Shown here: positions 1-7,100 of the stretch, one piece after another | How the letters are laid out: each line of letters begins with the position of its first letter | Position numbering within the stretch: the first letter of the stretch is position 1 | From: DATJFQ01 sp035492775 | GTDB lineage: Bacteria > Acidobacteriota > Vicinamibacteria > Vicinamibacterales > 2-12-FULL-66-21 | DNA: 64,000 bases | NCBI GenBank assembly: GCA_035492775.1 | Contig: DATJIW010000088.1 | Location: 1 to 64,000, forward strand | Direction: 5' to 3' | The notes under the pieces: generated by a model | Database searches by the model: none | The model's input: the letters and a program-made list of their open reading frames with translations, nothing else | What the model was told of the DNA's origin: nothing | Translations under genes and position numbers: made by a program

Positions 1-108
1 GTAAAGGCGGTAGAGGAGTCGTGCCGCAGAAACGGGATCGACCGCGTGACCGCACAGGAGTTGGAGCGCATCCGCGCGCGGATGCCGACGCCGAAACTGT
101 TTGGGTAG
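1..108 (+). CDS. C-terminal end of a small protein, possibly PCP-reductase-like
   Basis: An open frame enters from the left edge and stops at TAG 106-108, leaving 35 residues. The visible part reads VKAVEESCRNGIDRVTAQEL followed by a basic helix and a PKLFG end. The pattern A-V-E-x-x-x-x-x-x-G-I-x-x-V-T resembles the C-terminal helix pair of the small PCP-reductase-like domain (light-independent protochlorophyllide reductase subunit B tail). That assignment rests on memory of the family and on few residues. The gene is convergent with the cox operon and is followed by repeat-rich DNA. Confidence 0.4.
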   Translation, partial: VKAVEESCRRNGIDRVTAQELERIRARMPTPKLFG

Positions 109-121
109 GCGCGCCGCAGGC

Positions 122-352
122 GCTGGGGTCCGGCGGGGCGAAGCCCCCCCGGTTGAGAACGACGCCGAAGCTATCTGGGTAAGCGCGCCGCAGGCGCGCC
201 CGCCGGAGTGGAGCGGGGCGAAGGGGCCCCCGCGAGCGACGGCGCTGGGGGGCCCGGCGGGGCGAAGCCCCCCGGTTGAGAGTGGAGCGGGGCGAAGGGG
301 CCCCCGCGAGCGACGGCGCTGGGGAGTCCGGCGGGGCGAAGCCCCCGGTTGA
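122..352. repeat. GC-rich tandem repeat with GGGGC-GAA-GCCCC palindromes
   Basis: Two near-identical units of 74 and 73 bases lie head to tail at 206-279 and 280-352. Each begins GAGTGGAGCGGGGCG and ends GCCCCCGGTTGA. A partial copy of the unit's end lies at about 122-160. Each unit holds short palindromes of the form GGGGC-GAA-GCCCC. The open frame across the region is made of the repeat and is not a credible gene. The block lies between the convergent 3' ends of the first gene and coxB, so it could act as a transcription end or REP-like element. I see no gene in 109-371. Confidence 0.7.
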
Positions 353-371
353 GAACGAAACGCTCCGCTAA

Positions 372-1181
372 TCAACCGCCCCACACGCCCGAGCCGAGCG
401 ACTTGACCTTGGCCTCCTCGGCGTCCAGCCACTTCTGGAACTCCTCCGGGCTCAGGACCGTGACGAAGGCGCGCATGCGGTAATGACCGAGGCCGCAAAG
501 CTGCGCGCACGCGATCTCGTACTGAAACTCCGGATTGCCCGTGCGCTGCCGCATCTCCTCGGTGGTGACGGTTGGAGTGAACCAGATGGGAATCGTGAGG
601 CCGGGGATCGCGTCCTGCTTCACCCGCATTTCCGGCACGTTGAAGCTGTGGATGACGTCCTTGCTCCGCAGCTTCACGATGATGGGCCGGTTCGCCGGGA
701 GATACAGCTGATTGAGGGTCGTGACGTCGTCCTTCGCGTCAGGGTCGGAGCGGTCGACGCCGAGCGGGTTCGACTGAAGGTCGATGAGCTTGATGTCGGT
801 CTTCCCGAATTTGCCGTCCGGACCCGCGTACCGGACATTCCACGCGAACTGCTCGCCCGTTACCTGGACGACCAGCGCTTCGCTCTCCGATGGAACGTGG
901 TCGACTCGCGCGGCCCACAGCGGAATCGAGAACGCGAACAGCAGGACCATTTCTATGACGAGCACGCCGGCCTCGAGATAGTTGGTCGCGTGCGACTTGA
1001 CGCCCGTGTAGTTCGCCACGGGATTGCGCGAGGCGCGGAACCGGATCAGCGCATACATGAAGAATGTGCCCCATCCGATGAACAGGACGAACATGAAGAC
1101 GTGGATCCACGCGATCAGGCTGTCGATCTGCTGGCCAGTTGCCGACGCGAGCAGCGGGAGTCCGAGCCAGTTCGTCGTCAT
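372..1181 (-). CDS. coxB: Cytochrome c oxidase subunit II (CuA subunit)
   Basis: This is the CuA-bearing subunit of an aa3-type heme-copper oxidase; it accepts electrons from cytochrome c at the outer face of the membrane. Two N-terminal transmembrane segments precede a cupredoxin domain. CuA ligands are visible: HSFNVPEMRVKQDAIPG, then the C-terminal CAQLCGLGHYRM (C-x3-C-x3-H-x2-M). There is no CxxCH, so it lacks the fused cytochrome c domain of many caa3 enzymes and must use a separate donor. Start ATG 1181 overlaps the upstream stop as TGATG and has GAGG just upstream; an in-frame ATG 30 bases earlier would overlap the upstream gene. Last gene of the operon. Confidence 0.93.
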   Translation of the reverse strand: MTTNWLGLPLLASATGQQIDSLIAWIHVFMFVLFIGWGTFFMYALIRFRASRNPVANYTGVKSHATNYLEAGVLVIEMVLLFAFSIPLWAARVDHVPSESEALVVQVTGEQFAWNVRYAGPDGKFGKTDIKLIDLQSNPLGVDRSDPDAKDDVTTLNQLYLPANRPIIVKLRSKDVIHSFNVPEMRVKQDAIPGLTIPIWFTPTVTTEEMRQRTGNPEFQYEIACAQLCGLGHYRMRAFVTVLSPEEFQKWLDAEEAKVKSLGSGVWGG

Positions 1182-1453
1182 CAGGTCCTCGACCTCTGGA
1201 GCTCCGACCACTCGGCTTCGAGCTCCACATCGGCGCTTTGCTTCGCGCGTTTACGCAGGTACAGGAAGAACGCGAGAAAGGCACCCTGCACGGCGAATGT
1301 AATCCCGATCATCACGAGGATGCCGAGCTTCGTTCCGGAGATCAGCGTCGTCTCCTCGGCGCCGAAACACACAGGGCAGGCGAACACCGTGGCGCCGCCG
1401 GCGCAGATCATGACCGCGATCACCGTGATGATCAGTTGTTTGATGCCCTTCAT
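1181..1453 (-). CDS. Small membrane protein in cox operon, unknown function
   Basis: It encodes 90 residues. An N-terminal hydrophobic segment ends in an ACPVCFG motif with two cysteines, then a second transmembrane helix (GILVMIGITFAVQGAFLAFF) and a charged, acidic tail. ATGA overlap with the gene upstream and TGATG overlap with coxB downstream show strict translational coupling. The position between coxD and coxB suggests a role in oxidase assembly or stability. The CPVC pair on the outer side could bind copper or heme, but this is inference. I do not recognise the family. Confidence 0.75.
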   Translation of the reverse strand: MKGIKQLIITVIAVMICAGGATVFACPVCFGAEETTLISGTKLGILVMIGITFAVQGAFLAFFLYLRKRAKQSADVELEAEWSELQRSRT

Positions 1454-1650
1454 CGCAGCGTTCTCGTCTTTTTCAGGAACCACGAGTCGTACGCGACCAG
1501 TCCGAGCGACACCGCGAACGAGAGGATCGCGCAGATCAGACTCGTGACGGCGTGCTCGCGTGAAAACTGCACCAGGCACCAGATGCCGAAGACGACCGCG
1601 AGCGCCGCGGACATCATGATCAGCCCCGCGTGCACCAGCCTGAGGTTCAT
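1450..1650 (-). CDS. Small two-helix membrane protein in cox operon, unknown function
   Basis: It encodes 66 residues with two predicted transmembrane helices separated by a short polar turn (QFSREHAVTS) and a basic C-terminus (FLKKTRTLR). The start overlaps the stop of the subunit IV gene (ATGA), and its own stop overlaps the start of the next small gene (ATGA). It is therefore co-translated with the oxidase genes. It has no recognised motif. A small accessory subunit of the oxidase is the simplest reading. Confidence 0.7.
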   Translation of the reverse strand: MNLRLVHAGLIMMSAALAVVFGIWCLVQFSREHAVTSLICAILSFAVSLGLVAYDSWFLKKTRTLR

Positions 1651-1970
1651 CAGTGAATCCAGAAGCCGTTGCTGTGGGTCAGCGTCGGCACGAACAGCAG
1701 CACGATGAAGAACGCGACCGTGAGCGCCAGGACCGCGTAGATCAGCTTCTTCTCCGAGATCAGGTGCATGAAGAAGCCGGCCACCAGCGAGCCCTTTATG
1801 ATCGCGACGAGCATCGCGATTGTGACCGCCTCGTGTACCGGCAGGTGCAGGCGCGAGATCGCCACGGTGATGATCGTCAGCGCCATCAACGCGACGAAGA
1901 CGCTGATGTAGATCTTGACGTGCTTGTCGATATCGGCGGCGTGGTCAACAGCTGCGTGGTCGGTCGCCAT
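1650..1970 (-). CDS. coxD: Cytochrome c oxidase subunit IV
   Basis: It encodes 106 residues with three hydrophobic helices, matching the bacterial subunit IV family (CyoD/CtaF-like) in length and in the motif IIKGSLVAGFFMHLISEKKL before the last helix. The N-terminus is His- and Asp-rich (MATDHAAVDHAADIDKH). It is an accessory subunit that contributes to assembly of the CuB site region in related oxidases. ATG 1970 is the only well-placed start after coxC, 8 bases beyond its stop; the much longer frame reading back into coxC is a shadow. Confidence 0.88.
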   Translation of the reverse strand: MATDHAAVDHAADIDKHVKIYISVFVALMALTIITVAISRLHLPVHEAVTIAMLVAIIKGSLVAGFFMHLISEKKLIYAVLALTVAFFIVLLFVPTLTHSNGFWIH

Positions 1971-1978
1971 GTTGTGAC

Positions 1979-2569
1979 CTACAAAAGATACAAGGTCGGG
2001 AACAGGAAAATCCAGACGAGATCCACGAAATGCCAGAAGAGGCCCGCGTTTTCGACCCGGTTGGTGAACCACTCCGGGTTCGTCTTCCAGAGCTTCGCCC
2101 CGGGCCCCCACAGATACCCGTTCACCGCCATACCGCCCATGACGTGCAGCATGTGCAGCCCGGTCAGCGTGAAATAGAGGGCCAGGAAGTTGCTCGTCCT
2201 CGGGAACAGCCCGTTCTCGAACTTGTGGCTGTATTCGAAGTACTTGACGACGAGAAAGACTCCGCCCAGCAGGACCGTAGTGGCCTGGTATATCCGGAAC
2301 GTGCCGAAACGGTTCCGCTTGAGCGACGCCCACGCCATCACCATTGTGACGGACGATGAAATCAGGACGATCGTGTTGAACGTCGCCATCGGCACGTTCA
2401 GGATCGTGTCGCCGCGCGGCCACGTCGGCGCCCCCGTCCTGATCAGGATGTAACTCGCGAACAGCGCCCCGAACAGCATGACTTCCGACGCGAGGAAGAG
2501 CCAGATGCCGATCTTGCCGTTCGTCAGACCGGTATCGCGCCGAATCTCGACAGTGTAGGGAATCTCCAT
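1979..2569 (-). CDS. coxC: Cytochrome c oxidase subunit III
   Basis: The 196-residue protein has the short bacterial subunit III fold with about five transmembrane helices. Family hallmarks are GIWLFLASEVMLFGALFASY near the N-terminus (the conserved Glu of helix III) and TGLHMLHVMGG followed by a late WHFVDLVWIFLF segment. It supports proton uptake and stability of the catalytic subunit. It lies downstream of coxA, separated by a 130-base palindrome-bearing spacer, and 8 bases upstream of coxD. Confidence 0.93.
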   Translation of the reverse strand: MEIPYTVEIRRDTGLTNGKIGIWLFLASEVMLFGALFASYILIRTGAPTWPRGDTILNVPMATFNTIVLISSSVTMVMAWASLKRNRFGTFRIYQATTVLLGGVFLVVKYFEYSHKFENGLFPRTSNFLALYFTLTGLHMLHVMGGMAVNGYLWGPGAKLWKTNPEWFTNRVENAGLFWHFVDLVWIFLFPTLYLL

Positions 2570-2576
2570 TTATCTC

Positions 2577-2597
2577 CCGAGGGGCTCCGCCCCTCGG
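2577..2597. repeat. GAGGGGC-tcc-GCCCCTC palindrome in the coxA-coxC spacer
   Basis: A nine-base-pair perfect stem (CCGAGGGGC with GCCCCTCGG) and a 3-base loop lie just upstream of the coxC start. The rest of the spacer, to 2699, holds shorter inverted repeats such as GCTCGCTCGC. The palindrome is of the same type as those at 122-352. It may attenuate or process the transcript between coxA and coxC. It has no T-run, so a Rho-independent terminator is not indicated. Confidence 0.6.
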
Positions 2598-2699
2598 ACT
2601 CCCGTACTCGTTCGCTCGCGCGCCGCTTCGCCGGCACGCTCCGGTGGTGTGGCTCGCTCGCTGCGCTCACTCGCAGCTGATAGTGATCGCTTCATGTGT

Positions 2700-4463
2700 T
2701 TACGCCTCGAATTGCGGCTGGAAGCCCTTGGCTGACCCCGGAACGCTGTATTCGTACGGTCCGCGATAGGCCTGCGGCGGGGTTGCGAAATTGCCGTGCG
2801 GAGGCGGAGAAGGAGCGGCCCACTCGATCGTCGTGGCTTCCCACGGGTTGTCACCGGTTTTCTGCCCGTGCCTGATGCTCCAGAAGAAATTGATGATGAA
2901 CGGAATCTGGAAGAGCGCCATGGTCCACGCGCCCCACGACGAGATGACGTTCAGGTGCAGCACGGGCTGTGCGAACGCGTACGACGCGCCGCCGTCGAAC
3001 AGGCGCCGCGATACGCCGGCGAGCCCCAGCTTGAACATCGGCATGAAGATGACGTTCATGCAGACGAGCGACCCCCAGAAGTGGATCTTCCCGAGCGTCT
3101 CGTTCATCTTCCGGCCGGTTGCCTTCGGGTACCAGTAGTAGATCCCCGCGAACAGACCGAAGATGGTGCCGGGCGCGACGACGTAGTGGAAATGGGCGAT
3201 TACATAGTACGTGTCGTGCAGCGGAATATCCGACACATTCAACCCGAGCGGCAGCCCCGTCAGCCCGCCGATGCCGAACATCGGCAGGAACGCGAGCGCG
3301 AACAGCATCGGCGTGTTGTAGCGGATCGATCCGCCCCACAGCGAGAGGACGAGCGCCGTCAGGATGACGACCGACGGAATCGAGATGATCATGGTCGTCG
3401 TCTGAAAGAACGCGGCCATCGCGGTGCCCATGCCCGTCATGAACATGTGGTGCGCCCACACGACGAACGACATGAAGCCGAGGAACCCGAGCGAGTACAC
3501 CATCGCGCGGTACCCCCAGAGCGGCTTGCGCGTGTTGTTCGCGATGATCTCGGCGACGATGCCGAACGCCGGAAGAATCAGGACGTAGACCTCCGGATGC
3601 GCGAGGAACCAGAACAGGTGCTGCCAGAGCAGCGGGTTGCCGCCGCCGGCGTTGGTGAGCACCTGACCGCTGACGACCAGTCCGCTCGGCAGGAAAAAGC
3701 TGGTGCCGGCGACGCGATCCATCAGCTGCATGATGCCTGCGGCCTCGAGCGGCGGGAACGCCAGCAGCAGGAGGAACGACGTCACGAACTGCGCCCACAC
3801 GAAGAAGGGGAACCGCATGAAGGTCATGCCCTTCGCGCGGAGCTGGATGGTCGTCGTGATGAAGTTGACTGCGCCGAGCAACGACGAGGTGATCAGGAAA
3901 ATCATCCCGATCAGCCAGAACGTCTGCCCGCTGCTGGCGATGACCGAGAGTGGCGCGTAGGACGTCCAGCCCGACTGTGCGGCGCCGCCTGGGACGAAGA
4001 AGCTGGCGAGCATCGTCACGCCGCCGAGGAAGAAGCACTGGTAGCTCGCCATGTTGATGCGCGGGAAGGCCATGTCCGGCGCGCCAATCTGCAGCGGGAG
4101 GACGAAATTGCCGAACCCGCCAACGGCGAGCGGGACGACGCCGAGGAACACCATGATGGTGCCGTGCATCGCCCCGAGCTCGTTGTAGAACTCGGGGAGC
4201 ATGACGCCGCCTGGCATGCGCGTTTCGCCGAACAAGCGGCCGATGAGCGGCAGCGCGCTGCCTGGATAGGCGAGCTGATACCGCATCAGCATCATCAGCG
4301 AGAAGCCGAAGAACAGGAACAGCAGGCCGGTGATCCCGTACTGGATCCCGATGACCTTGTGATCCGTCGAGAAGACGTTCTTGCGCCAGAAGCCCAGCTC
4401 CTCGTGGTGGACTCCGTGCGCGACGTGCACCTCGGGCGCGCCGACAGATGCGGGCTGACTCAT
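2700..4463 (-). CDS. coxA: Cytochrome c oxidase subunit I
   Basis: The catalytic heme-copper subunit (587 residues) reduces O2 to water and pumps protons. The ligand set is complete: His100 for heme a (ELGAMHG), His289 and Tyr293 in AHPEVYVLILP, His338-His339 (WAHHMF) for CuB, and His424 and His426 (IAHFHYVV) for heme a3 and heme a. The HPEV glutamate places it in the A1-type group. Roughly twelve transmembrane helices are seen. It follows a carboxypeptidase-regulatory/copper-like protein by 18 bases and heads the cox part of the operon. Confidence 0.97.
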   Translation of the reverse strand: MSQPASVGAPEVHVAHGVHHEELGFWRKNVFSTDHKVIGIQYGITGLLFLFFGFSLMMLMRYQLAYPGSALPLIGRLFGETRMPGGVMLPEFYNELGAMHGTIMVFLGVVPLAVGGFGNFVLPLQIGAPDMAFPRINMASYQCFFLGGVTMLASFFVPGGAAQSGWTSYAPLSVIASSGQTFWLIGMIFLITSSLLGAVNFITTTIQLRAKGMTFMRFPFFVWAQFVTSFLLLLAFPPLEAAGIMQLMDRVAGTSFFLPSGLVVSGQVLTNAGGGNPLLWQHLFWFLAHPEVYVLILPAFGIVAEIIANNTRKPLWGYRAMVYSLGFLGFMSFVVWAHHMFMTGMGTAMAAFFQTTTMIISIPSVVILTALVLSLWGGSIRYNTPMLFALAFLPMFGIGGLTGLPLGLNVSDIPLHDTYYVIAHFHYVVAPGTIFGLFAGIYYWYPKATGRKMNETLGKIHFWGSLVCMNVIFMPMFKLGLAGVSRRLFDGGASYAFAQPVLHLNVISSWGAWTMALFQIPFIINFFWSIRHGQKTGDNPWEATTIEWAAPSPPPHGNFATPPQAYRGPYEYSVPGSAKGFQPQFEA

Positions 4464-4481
4464 GGGGTTGTCTCCGGGTCG

Positions 4482-5207
4482 CTATTTCGCGCCGGGCGTG
4501 CTGAACTTGAAGTCTTGGGTCTTCGTGTCGTTGGCGCCCACGGTGACGGTCGCCGTCTGCGTCCCCAGCCTCTCCTGCCAGGCCGTGATTTCGTACGTGC
4601 CAGGTGGGAGACCCGAGATCGTGAACTTACCATCCGGCCCCGTCACCGCATAGAAGGGATGGGTGAAGACGCCGACGAAGGCGTTCATCCAGGGATGCAC
4701 GTCGCATTTGACCTGGAACATGCCCTCTGGCTTGTCGAACGTGGCGCTGGCTTCCTTCACCGTCGGGGGCATCGCGCGGTTGAATTGCGAATTGATCTTC
4801 GGAAGCGCGTGGACGTTGTGGAGGACGCCGTCGGAGTTGAGGATTCGATAAGGCTGGCCGACCATGATGCCCATGACGTGCGGACGATACTGGCAGCCGT
4901 TCTGGTCGAGGGTCACCGGCGTCTTGGGCGCGGGCCACGTTTTGTCGGCCGGGAGTCCTTTGGAGACCCAGACCATGATGTTGCCCATCGTGTTGCCCTT
5001 GCCGAGGACCAGCATCTCGTTCGCCACCGGCGCGGTGTGCTTCTTGGCGCACACAGGGTCGGCGTCCATCGCGATGGGCCTGAGGGTGGGTACCGCGCCG
5101 GTGTAGACAATGGTTCCGGTGATGGATGACGCGGCAAACGCCACTCCGGTTGACATCGCCGCCGCGACCGACCCGGCCGCCAGGAATCTGAACGCCGTGG
5201 AGCGCAT
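4482..5207 (-). CDS. Secreted carboxypeptidase-regulatory-like protein of the act-cox operon
   Basis: The 241-residue protein has an N-terminal signal peptide (cleavage likely near AFAASS). The middle carries NVHALPKINSQFNRAMPP and VKCDVHPWMNAFVGVF, a pattern of His, Cys and Met resembling degenerate cupredoxin copper loops. The C-terminal 60 residues (GPDGKFTISGLPPGTYEITAW) form a carboxypeptidase-regulatory-like beta-sandwich. It lies between actF and coxA, so it may be a periplasmic copper or electron carrier, or an assembly factor linking complex III to the oxidase. That role is inferred from context only. Confidence 0.75.
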   Translation of the reverse strand: MRSTAFRFLAAGSVAAAMSTGVAFAASSITGTIVYTGAVPTLRPIAMDADPVCAKKHTAPVANEMLVLGKGNTMGNIMVWVSKGLPADKTWPAPKTPVTLDQNGCQYRPHVMGIMVGQPYRILNSDGVLHNVHALPKINSQFNRAMPPTVKEASATFDKPEGMFQVKCDVHPWMNAFVGVFTHPFYAVTGPDGKFTISGLPPGTYEITAWQERLGTQTATVTVGANDTKTQDFKFSTPGAK

Positions 5208-5327
5208 CCTCTGTTCCTCCTCGTTGAACTCGTTGAAGACGTTATCTCGTCAGCTCTCTGGAAGGGACGACCGCCGGGTGATGGGCAGACTCTACACCGG
5301 ACCCGCGCTGCGGGCAACCCGTGGACA

Positions 5328-6542
5328 TCAGGCGTTCTCGAACGCGAGCGATTCCGCGAGTCTGGGGTCGCGGACCGGGACGAGCGCCTGGCGCCGCATC
5401 AGCCAGCCCGCCGCCCCTGCGAAGCACCCGCCGACCGTGACGAACGCGGCCGCATCCAGCACGGCTGGATGCACGCCATCCGGATGGAGCGTCGGCATGA
5501 CCTGCCAGTAGAGATCGAGAAAGTGCATCGCCAGGATCCAGGCTCCGCCCATGGCCAGGGTCCAGCCGGTCCGCTTGACTGCGCGGCCCATGAGATAGAA
5601 GAACGGAATCCCGAAATGTCCCGCCATCAGGATCATCGAGACGATCTTCCAGGACCCCTCGAGCCGGGCTCTGAACCAGATCGTTTCTTCCGGCAGGTTC
5701 GCGTACCAGATCAGCAGGAACTGAGAAAACGCGATGTAAGCCCAGAAGGCCGTGAAGGCGAACAGGAACTTCCCGATGTCATGCAGGTGCTCGGGGGTGA
5801 TGATCGCTTCCAGCAGCCCGGCCCGCCGCATCGCCGGAGCGACGACCGACAGCAGCGCGATAAACCCGACGAAAGAACCCGCAAAGAAATAGACACCGAA
5901 CATGGTCGAGTACCAGTGCGGCGTGAGCGATACGATCCAGTCGACCGAGGCGAAGGTCTGCGTCAGCGCAAGTACGATGATCGACGGTCCGGCGAACCGG
6001 CGCAGCCGCGCGGATACCGAGGGATCGCCCGTCGAGTCCTGACCACGGGAGAGGCGGTAGTACAGGACGGCGATAAAGGACCAGCAGGCAAAATAAACGG
6101 CTGCGCGAATCAGGAAGAACGGCACGTTCAGGAACGGCGCCTTCCAGCGAAGCAGCGCATCATGCTGGGCCGCATCCGGAACGCTCCACGGATAGAGATA
6201 TCCCATGCCGAAGAGGAGCGGGACGAACAAGACAGCCATCAGTGGAAGCGTCGTGAAGACCGTTTCTCCGACGCGCCGCACCACAATGCCCCAGCGTCCC
6301 TGGCTGGCGTACTGAATCAGCACGAAAAACAGCCCGCCGATTGCCAGGCTCAGGAAGAACAGGAACGACACGAGGTAGGAGAAGAAGAACTGTTTCGGAT
6401 TCGAGGCTCCCAGCACGGCGCAGAGCGCGGCCCCCAGGACGGCGCAGACCGCCCCGATGAGCGGAATCCGATTCCAGGGGTGTCCCGGCGGGATCGTCGC
6501 CTGTTCGGGCCTCAGCGCCACGCGTTCGCTGTCAGAGACCAT
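5328..6542 (-). CDS. actF: Alternative complex III, membrane subunit ActF
   Basis: The 404-residue polytopic protein has about ten transmembrane helices. It matches the ActF (ActC-like, quinol-interacting fold without heme) subunit of quinol:cytochrome c oxidoreductase by its N-terminal pattern, by the loop MGYLYPWSVPDAAQHDALL, and by its place after actD. ActF forms part of the proton pathway in known structures of the complex. Its ATG follows the actD stop directly (TGAATG). The region from 5208 to 5327, between this gene and the next, shows no gene. Confidence 0.85.
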   Translation of the reverse strand: MVSDSERVALRPEQATIPPGHPWNRIPLIGAVCAVLGAALCAVLGASNPKQFFFSYLVSFLFFLSLAIGGLFFVLIQYASQGRWGIVVRRVGETVFTTLPLMAVLFVPLLFGMGYLYPWSVPDAAQHDALLRWKAPFLNVPFFLIRAAVYFACWSFIAVLYYRLSRGQDSTGDPSVSARLRRFAGPSIIVLALTQTFASVDWIVSLTPHWYSTMFGVYFFAGSFVGFIALLSVVAPAMRRAGLLEAIITPEHLHDIGKFLFAFTAFWAYIAFSQFLLIWYANLPEETIWFRARLEGSWKIVSMILMAGHFGIPFFYLMGRAVKRTGWTLAMGGAWILAMHFLDLYWQVMPTLHPDGVHPAVLDAAAFVTVGGCFAGAAGWLMRRQALVPVRDPRLAESLAFENA

Positions 6543-7100
6543 TCACGACTCCAGCAGCTCGACGTTTCGCGCGCCCAGGGATTGCAGGAGCTGCGAAGTC
6601 GCAGACGGATCGAACCGGGGATCCCATGACTCGATCGAGATGAAGAAGGCGTCGTCGGTCACCCGCTCGAACACCTTCGATCGGAAGAGCGGATGGTAGT
6701 GCATGGGCAGCCGGTTCAGACCGAGCATGGCGAATACCGCGCCGAGCGCGGCGAAGAGCACGCCGAGTTCGAACGTAATCGGAATGAAGGCGGGCCACGA
6801 GAAATAGGGTTTGCCACTGATCACGAGCGGGTAGGCGCTCGCGTGCACCCACCACTGCAGCCCGAAGCCCAGCGCGGCACCCGTCAATCCCGTGCCGAGG
6901 ACGATCCAGGGAAGCGGAGAGCGCCGGAGCCCCATCGCGCCTTCGAGGCCGTGAACGGGAAACGGCGTATGCGCGTCCCATCGGGTGAAGCCCGCGTCAC
7001 GGACGCGCTCGCATGCGTGATACAGATCGCCGGGCGTTGCAAACTCGGCGAGAAGTCCGTAGTGCGGCCCCGGCGGAAGCCGGTTGAGGAGAAGCGGCAT
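6543..7100 (-). CDS. actD: Alternative complex III subunit ActD (DUF3341)
   Basis: The 185-residue protein has the DUF3341 layout: a soluble start with GLLAEFATPGDLYHACERVRDAG and WDAHTPFPVHG, then two transmembrane helices (around residues 58-80 and 95-120) and a soluble C-terminal tail with NRLPMHYHPLF. ActD is a peripheral membrane subunit of alternative complex III. Its start ATG overlaps the actC stop (TAATG), so the two are coupled. Confidence 0.88.
   Translation of the reverse strand: MPLLLNRLPPGPHYGLLAEFATPGDLYHACERVRDAGFTRWDAHTPFPVHGLEGAMGLRRSPLPWIVLGTGLTGAALGFGLQWWVHASAYPLVISGKPYFSWPAFIPITFELGVLFAALGAVFAMLGLNRLPMHYHPLFRSKVFERVTDDAFFISIESWDPRFDPSATSQLLQSLGARNVELLES

Noticed and set aside
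101..352. 83-residue open frame in the left-hand repeat
   Set aside because: Made of the repeated GC-rich units only.
2796..5129. 777-residue open frame on the plus strand across coxA
   Set aside because: It is antisense to coxA and the next gene, with composition rich in Arg, Asp, Glu and His typical of shadow frames in GC-rich DNA. coxA has full ligands.
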